A DNA stretch of 33,486 nt, taken from Isohypsibius dastychi. Its lineage: Eukaryota; Tardigrada; Eutardigrada; Parachela; Isohypsibiidae. Both the position numbers and the translations under genes were made by a program. This document shows, in pieces, positions 1 to 10,539 of the stretch; position 1 is the first letter of the stretch, and every line of letters starts with the position of its first letter. The DNA lies in the NCBI GenBank assembly GCA_034696485.1, contig JAQIWT010000121.1, positions 1-33,486 on the forward strand, in the 5' to 3' direction. Below the pieces are notes generated by a model that worked only from the letters and a program-made list of their open reading frames with translations, was not told the DNA's origin and searched no databases.

Positions 1-34
1 GTAGCAATAAATTCGGGTTTTCTCTTGTCACAGT

Positions 35-157
35 GCACTTTTCGGCCTTCGGTTAAATAAAAGCCCCCCCGAAATAAGAGCCCCCCCGTAATAAGAGCCC
101 AAATATTCGAGCTTCGAAAGATTAAGAGCCCGGGCTCTTAATCGGTGAATTACGGTA
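35..157. repeat. Palindromic mariner-like MITE remnant
   Basis: The unit ataagagccc, followed by extra C bases in two copies, recurs between about 65 and 110. A perfect 22-bp palindrome lies at 121-142 (half-site attaagagccc). The outer arms near 45-70 and 131-157 look like imperfect inverted copies. The style resembles the short inverted-repeat derivatives of Tc1/mariner elements seen in invertebrates. Boundaries and target duplication are not clear, so the family is inferred from pattern only. Confidence 0.4.
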
Positions 158-600
158 AGTGCTAAAAATGGAGCCATACCTTCTTCGCAACATCAGTGGG
201 AAGGGTAGGTGGAATTTCTAGATGAAGTTGCTGAAGCTTGACGATTCTCCAAAACTCGAATTTTTCACAAATCTAGGCGAGTTTCATTGTGAGTTACACG
301 TGAATCTGATTATCGTAAAATATTTCGAAAGAGATGGAGGTCAAGGCAAGTACCACACATGATCCCCAGAATCGACTACGACTCAAGTCATTCTGTTTTC
401 ATTGGTCTATAAAATTAAAGGAGGAGTTTAACAATTTCGAGAAAGCAACCAGCTAGAGCTAGAAAATGTAGCGGCCCTGTCTCTAAATTTGAGTGATCTG
501 AATTCCAGCAAAGAATTTGTTCTGAACACACAAATCAGTGTGACTTCAATTTTTTGGCAGTTTCAAACTGTATTCACCTAAAGCGTTTCAAGCAGAAATT
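158..600. other. No gene recognised upstream of the NTPase gene
   Basis: I see no credible open frame here. A promoter or 5' exon of the following gene could lie in this stretch, but nothing in the sequence marks it clearly. Confidence 0.3.
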
Positions 601-2250
601 ATGTTTAAGGCATCCAAACCAAAATCCAAGAGCTGGTATGAGAAGGACAACCGGACTTATTACGGAGCAAAAGATGCAGAGAACGCGACTTATCTCCTTG
701 GATTCCGACTTGAAATAGCACAAGGAATCTGCAGCAGCCCTTACTTTGGTGAAGGTGGATGGCAATGCAATCTTTACCATGCCAACTACACAGATGGATC
801 CTAGTAAGTAGAGTTTTGAATTTAGTTTCAGAACCAGAGTCACGAAGACTTTTTTCCGCTGAGATTATCATTTACATCTACGAAACCGATATTGTTCATT
901 TCAGCCCATGTTTTGTGACGTCATCGGGCTTCAGGAGTTTACCAAAATTTATGAGTGAAATACAGCAAGCACCGGATCTGCCACCAGTCGTTATCCTGGT
1001 TGACCAGAAACAACTAGCATCTTACATAGCATGGAAAAACGACCAGCACAGCGCGTGAGTTAAACAAAAACTAAATCAGCAGTAATTACTAGCCAAATAC
1101 CGATACCCGAGTATCGTTTTATAGTGAGAGCAGATGATTTTGATCTGCGCAGTTAATCTAGTTCTCTGTGCAGTGTTCATGAATAACGACTAGGTGAATC
1201 AGGATACTAGCTCATTGAACCAAGTACAGGGGATTTCACTTTTACAGATACTGTGAAAAACACGGCAAGCCGACGGATAAGAAACCCGCGGTTCACCGAA
1301 ATCTTCAAGAAGATAAGAAGACGTATTGCTTTTCTCCAAAACTGTTCTTCGAGCGAACAAAGGGCCAGGTTCAGCCTCTTCTTCCAGACCAGTCAGATTA
1401 TATCTGGGTGCCAACGAAACAAAATGTTCTGCTGCCACTGGAGATATATACTGGACCTTCGGAGGCAAACGTTTTGGAAACCCTTCGCCAGAAGTTGGAA
1501 CGCGATCGCATGTCTGATGATTTCATCTCGCATATCCTAGTTTGTGGTAATGCTGACTAACTATAACTAAAACTAATTAGTTCAGCCAGAAATTATGAAA
1601 TTTTAACAGGACACACTGCGGTACTGAGTCTACACTACAAAAAAGTTCTTGAGTTGCTGGGTCATGTTCCTGCATTGTTAGCCACTGGACCTCGTAACAC
1701 TGGGAAAACTTTGTCGACTGAAACATCTATTTTTTTTCTGGGTTTAAATGCTGATCAGATATGCGTTGCCAAAGATATCACGCTGCCAGCACTGCGCGAT
1801 CGGTACACTCAAGATCATTTTCCGATTTTGGTGCACGACATTATTGATCCAAATACTATTGCAACTGCATTCCAAGAATGCTACGAGGGTCGAACACAAT
1901 CAAGAAATGCTGCCTGGAACTACTTTAGCAGTTACTTGTAATGAGGCGCAAATGTAATTTATGCAATCCAGGTAGCACAATTATGTTATGTCCACGTGAA
2001 TTTGTCTCACTATTGGTTCAACAGATTTGAAGCTCTCAATCGCTGCGTTGTAATCCCCATGTTACACGAGATGAAACCGATGACGGAGAGCGAACACGAA
2101 AATCTGCTCCAAGGGAGGGACTCGGCGTCAAGGTTCTTTCCTGCGCTCATGAATTTTTCCGATCAAGACAAATTGACCTTAAAAAAACGTGTGTTCGGAT
2201 CTCTGCGACAAACAATCATTGAACGGCAGTCAGCTTCTAGAAAGAACTAA
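601..2250 (+). pseudogene. Spliced P-loop NTPase gene (SF3/DUF927-like layout) with one frameshift
   Basis: Five exons fit together with matching phases: 601-803, 905-1054, 1248-1546, 1610-1953 and 2025-2250. The introns begin gtaagt, gtgagt, gtaatg and gtaatt and end in cag (62 to 193 nt). Exon 4 holds a Walker A motif (GPRNTGKT) around 1690-1715. An acidic beta-strand follows (PILVHDIID), then a short loop and a strand ending in TCNE at about 1928-1945. This order resembles ring helicase or primase-type ATPases, but I cannot assign a family. Reading from the Walker A part to the TCNE part requires a one-base frameshift near 1895-1905, so the gene is broken or the assembly has an indel. The ATG at 601 is the first in frame; an upstream exon is possible. 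Exon 5 ends at a TAA at 2248. A role in DNA handling is inference. Confidence 0.7.
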
Positions 2251-2393
2251 GAACAATTGGAGCTCATTTTGATACATAATATAACCTTATGAATCTGCCT
2301 TTTGAACAGCACCGCAAGTCAACAAAAGATACCGAATGATGTTAAGTTTCAAAACATTCTCAATTATATTGTTGTGTATTAAATGTATTGCAG

Positions 2394-2474
2394 GCTGATA
2401 ACATCAGCGACATTGTTAACGACGACAAAGACGTAGCTGACGAGGAAATGTCGGACAAGCGCCCATTCCCGTAG
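2394..2474 (+). other. Possible acidic exon
   Basis: An acceptor-like attgcag precedes a 26-codon open frame rich in Asp and Glu (for example NDDKDVADEE) that ends in TAG. It starts much like the following PHD exon (Ala-Asp-Asn), so it may be an alternative or duplicated exon of the upstream NTPase gene. I could not find a splice that joins all parts in frame. Confidence 0.35.
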
Positions 2475-2580
2475 GTCAAGCAGGCGCAAAAATCAGGAAT
2501 GCAAGTTTCACAGTGGCGCCATCAAACAGTTAGTTGTTTTTGCTACTTTTCCGGAACATTGACATAAAGTGAGTTTCTAG

Positions 2581-2798
2581 CTGATAATTCGGATAAAATA
2601 TTGGAGAATGACGAGAAACAGGACAAGAACTTCTGCAGCTCCTGCCAAACTACATTCCCAAAACTATCTGCTTATCTTTGCATAGAGTGCCGGAAAAGAT
2701 TTCACCTAAAATGTCAAAAGGAACACCCAGCTCACTGGCCAAAAAAGACCAGTGCTAGAAACCGTCGCTGTGAAGATTGCCGGAGAGGAAGAAACTGA
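2581..2798 (+). CDS. PHD-like zinc-finger exon
   Basis: The stretch follows an acceptor-like tttctag. It encodes a charged leader and then a compact zinc finger: CSSC at 2632-2643, CIEC at 2679-2690, H-x2-C (FHLKC) at 2701-2715, and a final CEDC at about 2769-2780. This Cys4-His-Cys3 order is that of a PHD finger, which in chromatin proteins reads histone tails. There is no good ATG, so this is probably the last exon of a longer transcript, most simply of the P-loop NTPase gene just upstream on the same strand. The finger itself has no visible damage. A different zinc-ribbon type is possible, because spacing near the end is unusual. Confidence 0.6.
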
Positions 2799-3229
2799 TT
2801 TGACGCCTCATCGACAATTTTGGCTGCTCTATCCTTGTTTAACACACATAATTTGAAATCCAGTAAAATGATCATTTTGGTTTTCTTCACCTTATTTTAT
2901 CCCATCTCCGAAGCGCAGTTCACAGCTTTTACTTTGGCTGAAATTCTTATAACAGAACAACGTGGTTCACCGTTGTTAAATAGTTAACGAATGCTCGACA
3001 CCTGTCAAGAATGAAGATGTTTTGCTTGTCTAACTAAATGGAAGCGAGACAAATATCACCCTACTTGAAGACTGAACGTGAAAGGACAGTCACAAGCTTG
3101 CGCAGGCGTTTAAAAATGTCGAAAACAGTGATAACGACCACAAAGGGTGAGGACGTTGAGTACAATATAAAATGTCTAGAACGGTAAGAAACGGCACATG
3201 AAAGGCACAATTGAGAATATAAGAAATGG

Positions 3230-3870
3230 CAAGAACGCTTGAACATAGTGAGAAACAGTAGAAAACTTTCAAAAACGGCAAAAACGCACAAAAACGGCGA
3301 AAACCGTCAAAAACGGTAGAAACGTTCAAAAACGGCAAGAACGCTCAGGAACGGCAAAAACGGTCAAAAAAGGCAAAAACGGCAAAAACGCTCTAAAACG
3401 GTAGAAACGCTCAAATCTTGTAAAAACGTTCATAAACGGCAAAAACGCTCAGAAACGGTGAAAACGGATAAAAACGTTCAAAAACGGCAAGAACGCTCAG
3501 GATCGGCAAAAACGGTCAAAAACGGCAAAAACATTCAAAAACGGCAAAAACGCTCTAAAACGATAGAAACGCTCAAATCTAGTAAAAACGTTCAAAAACG
3601 GCAAAAACTCTAAGAAACGGTGAAAACGATTAAAAACGGCAAAAACGTCCAAAAACGACAAAAACGCAAAAACGTTCAAAAACGGCAAAAACGCTCAGGA
3701 ACGGCAAAAACGGTCAAAAACGGCAAAAACGTTCAAAAACGGTGAAAACGCGCAGAAACGGGGAAAACGTTGTTGGCTCAACGTTGAAGGTTACTTGTTT
3801 ACACTGCATTTCAAAAACGGCAGAAAACGCTTAAAAACTCCATAAAACGGTCAAAACGAGAGAAATGTTG
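3230..3870. repeat. A-rich minisatellite with an aaaaacggc-type unit
   Basis: About 600 bases are built of units like caaaaacggcaaaaacgctc, with variants such as aaaacggtga and aaaacgttca. The period is about 10 to 20 bases. Open frames through it are repeat artefacts (Phe/Leu/Val-rich on the minus strand). It abuts the 3' end of the gypsy integrase, so it may have replaced that end of the element. Confidence 0.9.
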
Positions 3871-3924
3871 AGAAAAAATAGACCACTTTTTAATATCGTG
3901 GTACAAACGGTGCCATATCTATTA

Positions 3925-5022
3925 TAAATTGGATTTAAATCGTCATGTTGAGCATTTGCCCGAACTTCGGCGATTTCGTGAGCTCCTTGCAGCCATTCAT
4001 GAATTTTTCTGACGAAAGTTTCTGGATTTTCTGTTAATTAGAAACCTTCATAACCTTATTCTACATCCACTGGGAATAATGGAGCGTGACCATACAACAA
4101 TTCAAAAGGGCTGAATTTAGTGGTTGCTTGCTTTGCGGTATTTTGTGCAAATGTAACATAGGGAAGCATCGCATCCCAGTTCTTCTGATTGAATACCACG
4201 AAGTGAGACAGTGCTCGCCCGATTGTTTGGTTCATTTGTTCGGTTAAGCCATCTGCTTGAGGATGAACTGGGGTCACAGCACGTGGTTTGAGAACGTTGG
4301 TCATCAGACTGTTATCGAAATGCGAGTTTCGGTCACTTAATTATTTTCTCGGGGCACCATGCCGCGGTACAATCTGCTCAAAAACAAGAATTGGCGTTGA
4401 AAGCCGTTGCGGTATGAACTGCTCAAGTTTCGATCCATTTACTCAAGTACCGGTAGTCAATCGCCACGAAGAGGTATTTGTTTCCTTTGCGACTTCTGGT
4501 CGGAGGACCTGTAAAATCCATTGCGACTGTGAAAAACGCACTCAAAACTGGGATAGGCCTCAAGTAGCCAAGGGGTTTCGTCGTCGGTGACTTCCGCAGG
4601 ATGCTGCTTCTACAAGAAATGACGTATTCATAGACGATAATGATTCAATGAGGACAGAAATATTTCTCGTGAATTCTTTCATACGTCTTTGTTATCCCGA
4701 AATGACCCGAATCGTCGTGGGCGTTCGCAAGAATATGATTTCGAAGAATGGCCGAGATCACCAAAAGTAGGGCCACCTTATTATCCCGAAAAACAATTCG
4801 ATATGAAAGGTCGTTTTTAATTGCGAAAAGTTTCGACCGGCTCCGAAAATCCTTAGCAAATAGGTCGGTTAGTGCCTTACGAATGTTGTCGCAGTACGGG
4901 TCTTCTTTCTGTATTTGAGAAATTTGAGAAACGTCCAAAGTAGCTGCAACGAAGAGAAGTATTGCAAGAAATTGCAATACTACTTGGAGCTTCGATATAA
5001 TCGAGTGGATGAGTGAGACCAA
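3925..5022 (-). pseudogene. Gypsy integrase (broken)
   Basis: The N-terminal zinc-binding pair H-x4-H is visible near 4705-4720 (HDDSGHFGITK). The core starts with MDFTGPP at about 4505-4521, whose Asp codon at 4516-4518 is the first catalytic residue. The second Asp is in SDRNSHF (codon 4332-4334). The Glu is in GLTEQMN (codon 4239-4241). Asp and Glu are about 30 residues apart rather than the usual 34-35, so a few residues are deleted. Stops interrupt the frame between the zinc domain and the core and again after the FPVDVE stretch at 4056. A Lys/Arg/Ala-rich tail remnant lies near 3925-4030. The enzyme once joined element DNA to the host chromosome. Confidence 0.88.
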
Positions 5023-5025
5023 AGT

Positions 5026-5470
5026 CTGCTGCTTGATTCAAATTCGCAGTCCGAGGTATTACATCGAATTTGAAAGCTCGCAATGCAAGAATCTGCCAAA
5101 GGAAGCGAGTTTCAGGTACTTTCATTCTCAAAAGACCGACAATCGCAGAGTTGTCGGTAACTAGAGTGAATCGATCAACGCCACCAAGGTAAGGTTCGAA
5201 TATTTCACAACAATATACCACAGCCGCGATTTCCAGTTCAACCGTCGGTTAGTTCTTCTCTGCAGGTTTTAAAGTCCTAGACGCATACGTTGGCTCCAAA
5301 ATTAAGTAAACATCCCCCCGTAGGCTCACATGCTATTTTATTCGAGGGGTGTTAACTTAATTTTGGCGGAGACGTAGAACAACACTAGTTTCTCCCCGTC
5401 CTCGTCAAGTTGGTGGAGCACACCACCAGGGCCATGACCACTAGCATCCGTTTCTAGTATCAGCAGCTGA
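5026..5470 (-). pseudogene. Gypsy RNase H domain, interrupted by a MITE
   Basis: The domain opens with LETDASGHGPGGVL near 5425-5465, the usual start of a gypsy RNase H with its first catalytic Asp. The conserved YASR motif is split: half of the domain lies above 5377 and half below 5287, with an 87-bp insertion between them. Downstream, an in-frame TAA sits just after the stretch LKPAEKN, and then VTDNSAI (second acidic region) follows near 5145-5165. The domain removes RNA from the RNA-DNA hybrid during reverse transcription. Confidence 0.88.
5288..5374. mobile_element. 87-bp Tc1/mariner-type MITE
   Basis: Inverted repeats of about 29 bp (core ccaaaattaag on one side, cttaattttgg on the other) bound the insert. 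A TA dinucleotide lies on each side (5286-5287 and 5375-5376), the target duplication of Tc1/mariner elements. The host RNase H frame is continuous across the TA when the insert is ignored, so the ends are precise. It codes for nothing. Confidence 0.85.
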
Positions 5471-5472
5471 CC

Positions 5473-5742
5473 TCAGTGATAATATGTAAGAACGGGAGCA
5501 TAAATTATCAGTAACACGTTGAAAGCCCATTCTGATGAACTCTCCTCTATTATATTATCTTCCAGGAGAGTTTTCATTTTTGCTTCGATGATTTTACGTT
5601 TCCAATCTGCGTACCGACGCAGCGGCTGCCTGCAAGGCTTGGCATCGCGGGTGTCTATTGTATGAATCATATTGTCAACTTCTCCCAAGGGTTCTGCTTT
5701 CGATGAAGAAGTAGATTTATATTTCAAGAGGAGTAATGACAT
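5473..5742 (-). pseudogene. Gypsy reverse transcriptase, N-terminal remnant
   Basis: The fingers start is recognisable: a His-Thr-Ile-Asp-Thr stretch, then a run with Arg-Tyr, then KMKTLLEDNIIEESSSEWAF, which matches the gypsy pattern of ILL..gII..S.S.Wa. The catalytic palm with its YxDD box is absent. A few codons after the fingers the sequence passes directly into RNase H, so roughly 150 or more residues were deleted around 5465-5510. Confidence 0.85.
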
Positions 5743-5800
5743 TCATGTCTTCTGTTCACTGATCATTTCCTGACCGAACGTGATTGCTTCAAGAAATCCT

Positions 5801-6505
5801 TCATCCGTGGAGGCGGAACGTTCTCCAGGAGAGGTACGAAAATTTGGTCTTCTTCATCGACTGACAAGTCTCGAATGAAAAGTAAATCCCACTCGATTCA
5901 ACATACACGAGATTTTCTGCAGTAGTAACCACGTCTTCGATGGTCTGAGGTACCATACCTCCAAGAACAGGAACAGAACTACACGAAATATTAGACTCGG
6001 GCTGGGTTGGGCGCCTTCCCACTGAGCTGGATCCCGTGTCACTCAATTCCAGAGCCAAGCAGTTGATCAGACTGCCGTGGTCGGATAAGTCGTCTTCTCC
6101 TTCATCAGAATGAGAATTCGACCCGAACAGTAAATCAGAAACGAGACTCGCCACACTCTGATTCTCTGCAGAGACGGTGCTCACAGCGGCTCGTGGCTTG
6201 CAAGGTAGAAGAGGGTTCTCGATCTCGCATCGCAAAAAATCGAGCAGAGAAGAAGTTCGAGTCAAATAGTAGTTTCCTGATAACATCGTGGCTGGGAGTC
6301 TCGGTATGACACCACAACATTCCGGAATTTCTGTCCCAAGAAGCGAAATTCGGAATGAACAAGAATAATTTATATTCTGGAATTGACAATTTGCTAACTG
6401 AATAAATGGCCTGTTCCAAAGTTGAGCAGGAATATCGAAATTTGAAAAAAAAGATTCACAAACCAGACTGACACCGGCTCCTGTATTCAAAATAACATGA
6501 ACTGG
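5801..6505 (-). pseudogene. Gypsy aspartic protease and linker
   Basis: The active-site loop reads NTGAGVSLV near 6463-6490, where a retroviral-type protease has DTGA. The catalytic Asp is changed to Asn, which should abolish activity. A later hydrophobic strand with LPATMLSGNYYL stands where the second signature (IxGxD) is expected. The rest is a Ser/Asp-rich linker toward reverse transcriptase. The frame is open for 229 codons. The domain would have matured the Gag-Pol polyprotein. Confidence 0.75.
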
Positions 6506-6603
6506 TTTTGTTTATATCGTGAAAAGACAACTGAGCGCACCCATCTGATTAAAAGAATCACAGGGACCATGGTGCTCGTAGTAGAAAGGGCCTACTACGT
6601 TTA

Positions 6604-7572
6604 TCAGTTTAAATTGGGTTTGGTTGTGGGAGAAAGCGAAGTGACCATCGTATACTGCGGTCCGCCATTCGCATAAGTTGGCGACTGCTGGGGATTAGGG
6701 TAGAAGTTCGAGTTAAACCAAGTACCATTCGAAGGTTGCTGATTTTGGTACGAACTGTACCAGTTTGGTGGCGCTTGTAGTCGATCGTTACTTCTCATCT
6801 GGCCACCCGCTCTGTTGTCCGTTTGAATGTTGTTGTTTTAATCCCGTAGACGGCAGTTTGCGATGAAATGCCCACCATTTCTGCAGTATTCACAGAACGC
6901 ATTCGGGGTTTCCAGACAACTTCTTGAATTATTTGGCCTTGGGTTGTGACATTGCGACAAAATATGTCCAATTTGCTGACAACTGAAGCTTTTCTATCCG
7001 AGGACCGTTCACCCCGAAGGCGCTCGAGCTCGGCCTTGAGTCGTGCATTTTCGGCTGAAAGGTCCAGTCGTTGATTTGAAGGACTTACCGCGTTGTACAC
7101 TGGATTCCGGTAGGCATTTGAGTGGATAGAGCGTGGCTGGTGTTCCTGAAGTAGTAAACATGGTGCCCCAAGGTCCTCCTAAACGTAAATGTCCACAAAG
7201 TAAATTGCTCAGAAGAGTGGCCAACGTTTGTGAAGTCATTGCGCCTTCCTGGAGGGCCTTTTCATCATACGCGTACTTCCTGACAGCGTTTCGCAAACGG
7301 ATGAGAAAGTCGGTCGGTAATCCTGTGGCATTTTACAGAAATTCAGGTTCTGAATGATTGGGGATTCCTGAACACATTTTGTGCACAAGGGTTTTGTCGC
7401 TCGCGTCAGGGTCGATTATGCTCATCCTGTTCATCATGTTTGTGACGTAGGTAATGGGGTCGGATTCGGGACTGGCGGTATGAGTAAACTGGTCGGTCAC
7501 TGTCGGATTCTCTCTTCCGAAATCTATTTTTTTTGTTACCAAATCGACCTGTTTTTCCGGATGCGGTTTCAA
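6604..7572 (-). pseudogene. Gypsy gag with CCHC zinc knuckle (frameshifted)
   Basis: A perfect retroviral zinc knuckle, C-x2-C-x4-H-x4-C (CEYCRNGGHFIANC), is encoded at 6853-6894 on the minus strand. Upstream, near 7040-7350, a helical capsid-like stretch contains a Glu/Arg-rich coiled segment (ENARLKAELERLRGE at about 7010-7060). Downstream is a Pro/Gln/Asn-rich tail. The parts lie in at least three frames, so gag is broken. Gag packaged the RNA in virus-like particles. Confidence 0.75.
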
Positions 7573-8139
7573 TTTTGCATCGGAAAAAAGTTTGTTTGCT
7601 TAATTCTGAATTTGTGATGTGAGTCGGCCTAAAGCGGACTGAGGTTCTTGATTGCTGGTAAAATCATATTTCTCATCTTCGAGAACTCCTTTTTAATTGG
7701 CCGTGGTAAATGCTGGCAGGCATCCGTCATTTCCTCAACGGTGGAGGTCACCACTCTTCCCTGCAAGCCGCCTTACACTGATAAAAACGACGTCGAAAAC
7801 CGTGCTCATTCATCCCCTCATGAATAACGTTGAGCCAGTAATAAATAAAAAAGACTCGTGGAACAGTCACACTGTGGCCTGTATAAATTGCGGCGAGCTG
7901 GGGGCCGCATTTGTCGATCACTGTGCTAAACTGTAGTGTGACCGGTGTGCGCTGGTACACCAGCGATGTTTCTCCATGTGTTACGTGAAGATTGTGTTTA
8001 TCTAAAACCTGTTTCATAAACTGACTGACAGAGCTCACTTCAACGAGCTCATGTCAGCAGGTTTTCCATTGTCCGTTAAGTGTTTGTTAGCTCTGTTAAC
8101 TTGGCTGTGTGTCGTCATCTGATAAGTCTGGTTTTGCAG

Positions 8140-8147
8140 TATATAAG
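8140..8147 (+). promoter_or_regulatory. TATA-box-like site
   Basis: The sequence tatataag stands about 30 bases before a tcaaaaagttgctctg stretch, the layout of a core promoter or LTR promoter reading rightward. The recognised genes around it are on the other strand, so it may belong to a lost element. This is weak evidence. Confidence 0.3.
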
Positions 8148-8958
8148 CAGTCCTTGTTTCTAACATCAAAAAGTTGCTCTGAGCTTCGTTTCTGTTAGCT
8201 GTTTCCAGCTGATAAAGCTACCATCCTTGAGATGACTCCATGGTGTAATTCTTTGCCGCAACTCATGCGACTCCAAACTCTGTCATTTCTCTGGACCAAA
8301 CTCATGAGCTGCAAGGATACCGCTCTGGGATGACAGCAGCTGTATCACTAGATCCATTAGTTGACCGCAGTCAGGGGTGTGTATTTCTCGGTTGACGTCT
8401 TTCGCACGCTCAACCTCGATGTCTTCCTTATACTGGAGGTTGTGCTCCAGGTTATCGGCGATTTTTGCTGGTTTTGGTGTGTTCTTGGTTGCTCCTGGTT
8501 CATCTCTTCGTCGTTGGATTTTAAGGCTTCTCAGGAATCCCGCTTGGTTCTGTCGAGTGTCTCGAGAAACCATGATGTTCGTGTCTTGGTCCGGCTGAAC
8601 TTCTGGCTGTTGGCGGTAAGAATCGGTTGTTTGTGGTTCCTAAAAACGACCGTGAAAACCGACGCGTGAGTCACGGAAAGCGTTCAGACCACGGACATCT
8701 CCGTTCGATGCGTGGCTTTCCCGATGATTTGGGTATCTCATGCCTATTATCTCGTTTTCGTCTACCGGTGACTTTCTCGTCAATGGTGCGACCTGGCGCC
8801 TGATAATCGGTGCCCAGTATGTTGGGATTACGGCTGGGGTTGTTTTAGTAGTATGCCCTGGGTCGTGCCTATGCTCCTGCACGGTGTTTCGTATGCGCTG
8901 TGTGGTTTCGTATTCAGGTCTAGCGGTGCTGCTCAGGGTTGATAGTTCCGGCCTTAAC

Positions 8959-9006
8959 ACGTTGTTTCATTGTTTGTGTAACACGTTGTTTCATTGTTTG
9001 TGTGAG
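8959..9006. repeat. Tandem duplication of a 24-bp unit
   Basis: The unit aacacgttgtttcattgttt plus gtgt occurs twice in direct tandem with no change. It looks like a recent slippage duplication. Confidence 0.85.
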
Positions 9007-9274
9007 AGTCCCTGTTGCTGGAGTCTACGCCTGGTTCCCGGATCCATTTTTGCCGCCAGAAGTATTCGGTCGTTAGCGGCCGATCAGTTAGCAGCTGTTT
9101 TCTTTGTTTGAGACGCTTGGCGTGTTTTACGGGCTCTTGATTGTGGAGGTCGAAATGAAATAAGCACGTTTCCTACCTTTCCACTCACTCGGTGGACAGT
9201 GATGTTTTGAGGGCAGCTGGTGTCAGTTGGAAATTTAATAATCACCTAATCTACTTGCAAAACCCGGTATTCGG

Positions 9275-10490
9275 ATGTTTTTTTCTGTTTTTCACATCGT
9301 ACCCGTGGAGAGGAAAGTGGTGTCAGTTTGGCACTCCGTGGGGTACTTCCTGGGGTTTGTCGTCCAGATTGAAAGGCACCTCTCAAATTGCAAACCCTGT
9401 TCCTTTTCATTTTCGACACTGAGCATAGGTCATGTCGGGCAATCCTGTTCTAAGGTTACTTCTTCTCTGCAGCATGTGGTGAGCTCATCGCTGTGTTTGG
9501 TCAACCATGCTCCGACTGGATTCGGGGTTGCGTCGAGGAGATATGCCGCACCGGTACCAGTTTTTACCATTTGGATGCCGTTGCACGTGAGGGTGTTCAC
9601 CATCTGCTCACACTACGACGCACTGATCATCCTTGGTGATATCATGTGGTCCTTGAAAAAGGATCTCAAAAAAAGAGTTTGGATCCAGGACTTTTTGATT
9701 GATCCTTTGCATGCGTGAGTCGTGAAAGTTGTAGTGTACTTCTCGTGACTCTTCAACTGGAGCGAAGTCATCGCATATTTTCGTACCCCGTGATGTTCAA
9801 AATAGCGAGGAGTTGTGGGCTGTCCACACAGTCACACGCTTGTATTTCAATTCTTATTGCTAAAGCAAGAAAGTGCAAAATCATCAGAACCTCGAGTACT
9901 ACGTGTGAGTCATAGGCAGATTTTCGTGTGCGGTTGGGTGGAGATAGCTCAAATAGAGACGTGTCTTCGGTTGATGTCGCAGAAGAGCTATGGGATGGGG
10001 ATGGTTCGTGGAATCGGGATTGGTCTCCTGGTTTGTTCCTTTCATCGTTGAATTTTAACATCTGTACTGTATTCAGGGTTGAGGTGAGTTTCTCCTAGTC
10101 AGCGACTCGAGTTAGGATCTCAACTGTAGGGGGTACGATTTCGTCATCGGTTGATTCCGCTAAGTCATTCTAGTCGTCGTTGTTGTACTGGTCTTCCACC
10201 TTATCGTAGGCGCTTGCCGTATCCTGGAAAAGTGACAAAGCAGAGTTGCGAGTTTTTCCATATCCTACTTGGATTTCAGCATGTCTTCTCTTGAATCCCT
10301 CCAAAGTGTTTATTCGTTCGGGCTCTGGCACGGTGTAAATTCCGATGCCCTTGTATGTTATCTTACATATTTCGCAGTCCAGGCCTGATTTCAGACCCAC
10401 CCGTGATCTTGATATCCCCACCTCTAAGCAACAGAAAATACATGCAATATTGGCCACAAACCGTGAAGTCTGCCGACTGTGGGGTCTCAC
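9275..10490 (-). pseudogene. Unidentified broken minus-strand coding region
   Basis: Coding-like stretches occur on the minus strand. One near 10170-10440 carries CEIC and, 29 residues on, an His in FKRRH. One near 9768-10061 is Ser/Pro-rich and then hydrophobic. One near 9640-9770 contains FFEILFQGPHDITKDDQC. One near 9440-9605 contains NTLTCNGIQMVKTGTGAAYL. They lie in different frames with intervening stops. The Cys spacing and hydrophobic strands would suit a secreted or envelope-type protein, but I do not recognise a family. A 147-codon plus-strand frame at 9275-9718 covers the same bases and is probably a shadow. Confidence 0.3.
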
Positions 10491-10539
10491 GTTGTTGAAT
10501 TCGTTCCTCGTCTTTCACCCAATTCCTCAGATTTTCTAA

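Larger units (their letters stand above)
3900..7600 (-). mobile_element. Decayed Ty3/gypsy LTR retrotransposon
   Basis: On the minus strand the order is gag with zinc knuckle, protease, reverse transcriptase start, RNase H and integrase, which is the Ty3/gypsy order. No long terminal repeats could be identified: the integrase end runs into a minisatellite and the gag end fades into unrecognised sequence. The reverse transcriptase palm and thumb are missing. Stops and frameshifts occur in every domain, so it cannot move on its own. Confidence 0.9.
7748..9050 (-). pseudogene. Unidentified minus-strand coding remnants upstream of gag
   Basis: Several minus-strand frames look coding by composition: about 8283-8573 (charged, helical, ending in AAHEFGPEK) and 8640-9050 (basic, Pro/Arg-rich, beginning near MDPGTRRR). 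Two in-frame stops come from a duplicated 24-bp unit at 8959-9006. They may be the N-terminal part of the gypsy gag, but no domain is recognised. Confidence 0.3.

Noticed and set aside
3061-3688. Phe/Leu/Val-rich minus-strand frames
   Set aside because: They are translations of the A-rich minisatellite, with no other support.
3230-3870. CRISPR-like array
   Set aside because: The units are contiguous with no unique spacers, and the window is eukaryotic.
9275-9718. 147-codon plus-strand frame
   Set aside because: The opposite strand has the more protein-like composition, and no motif or splice signal supports this frame.
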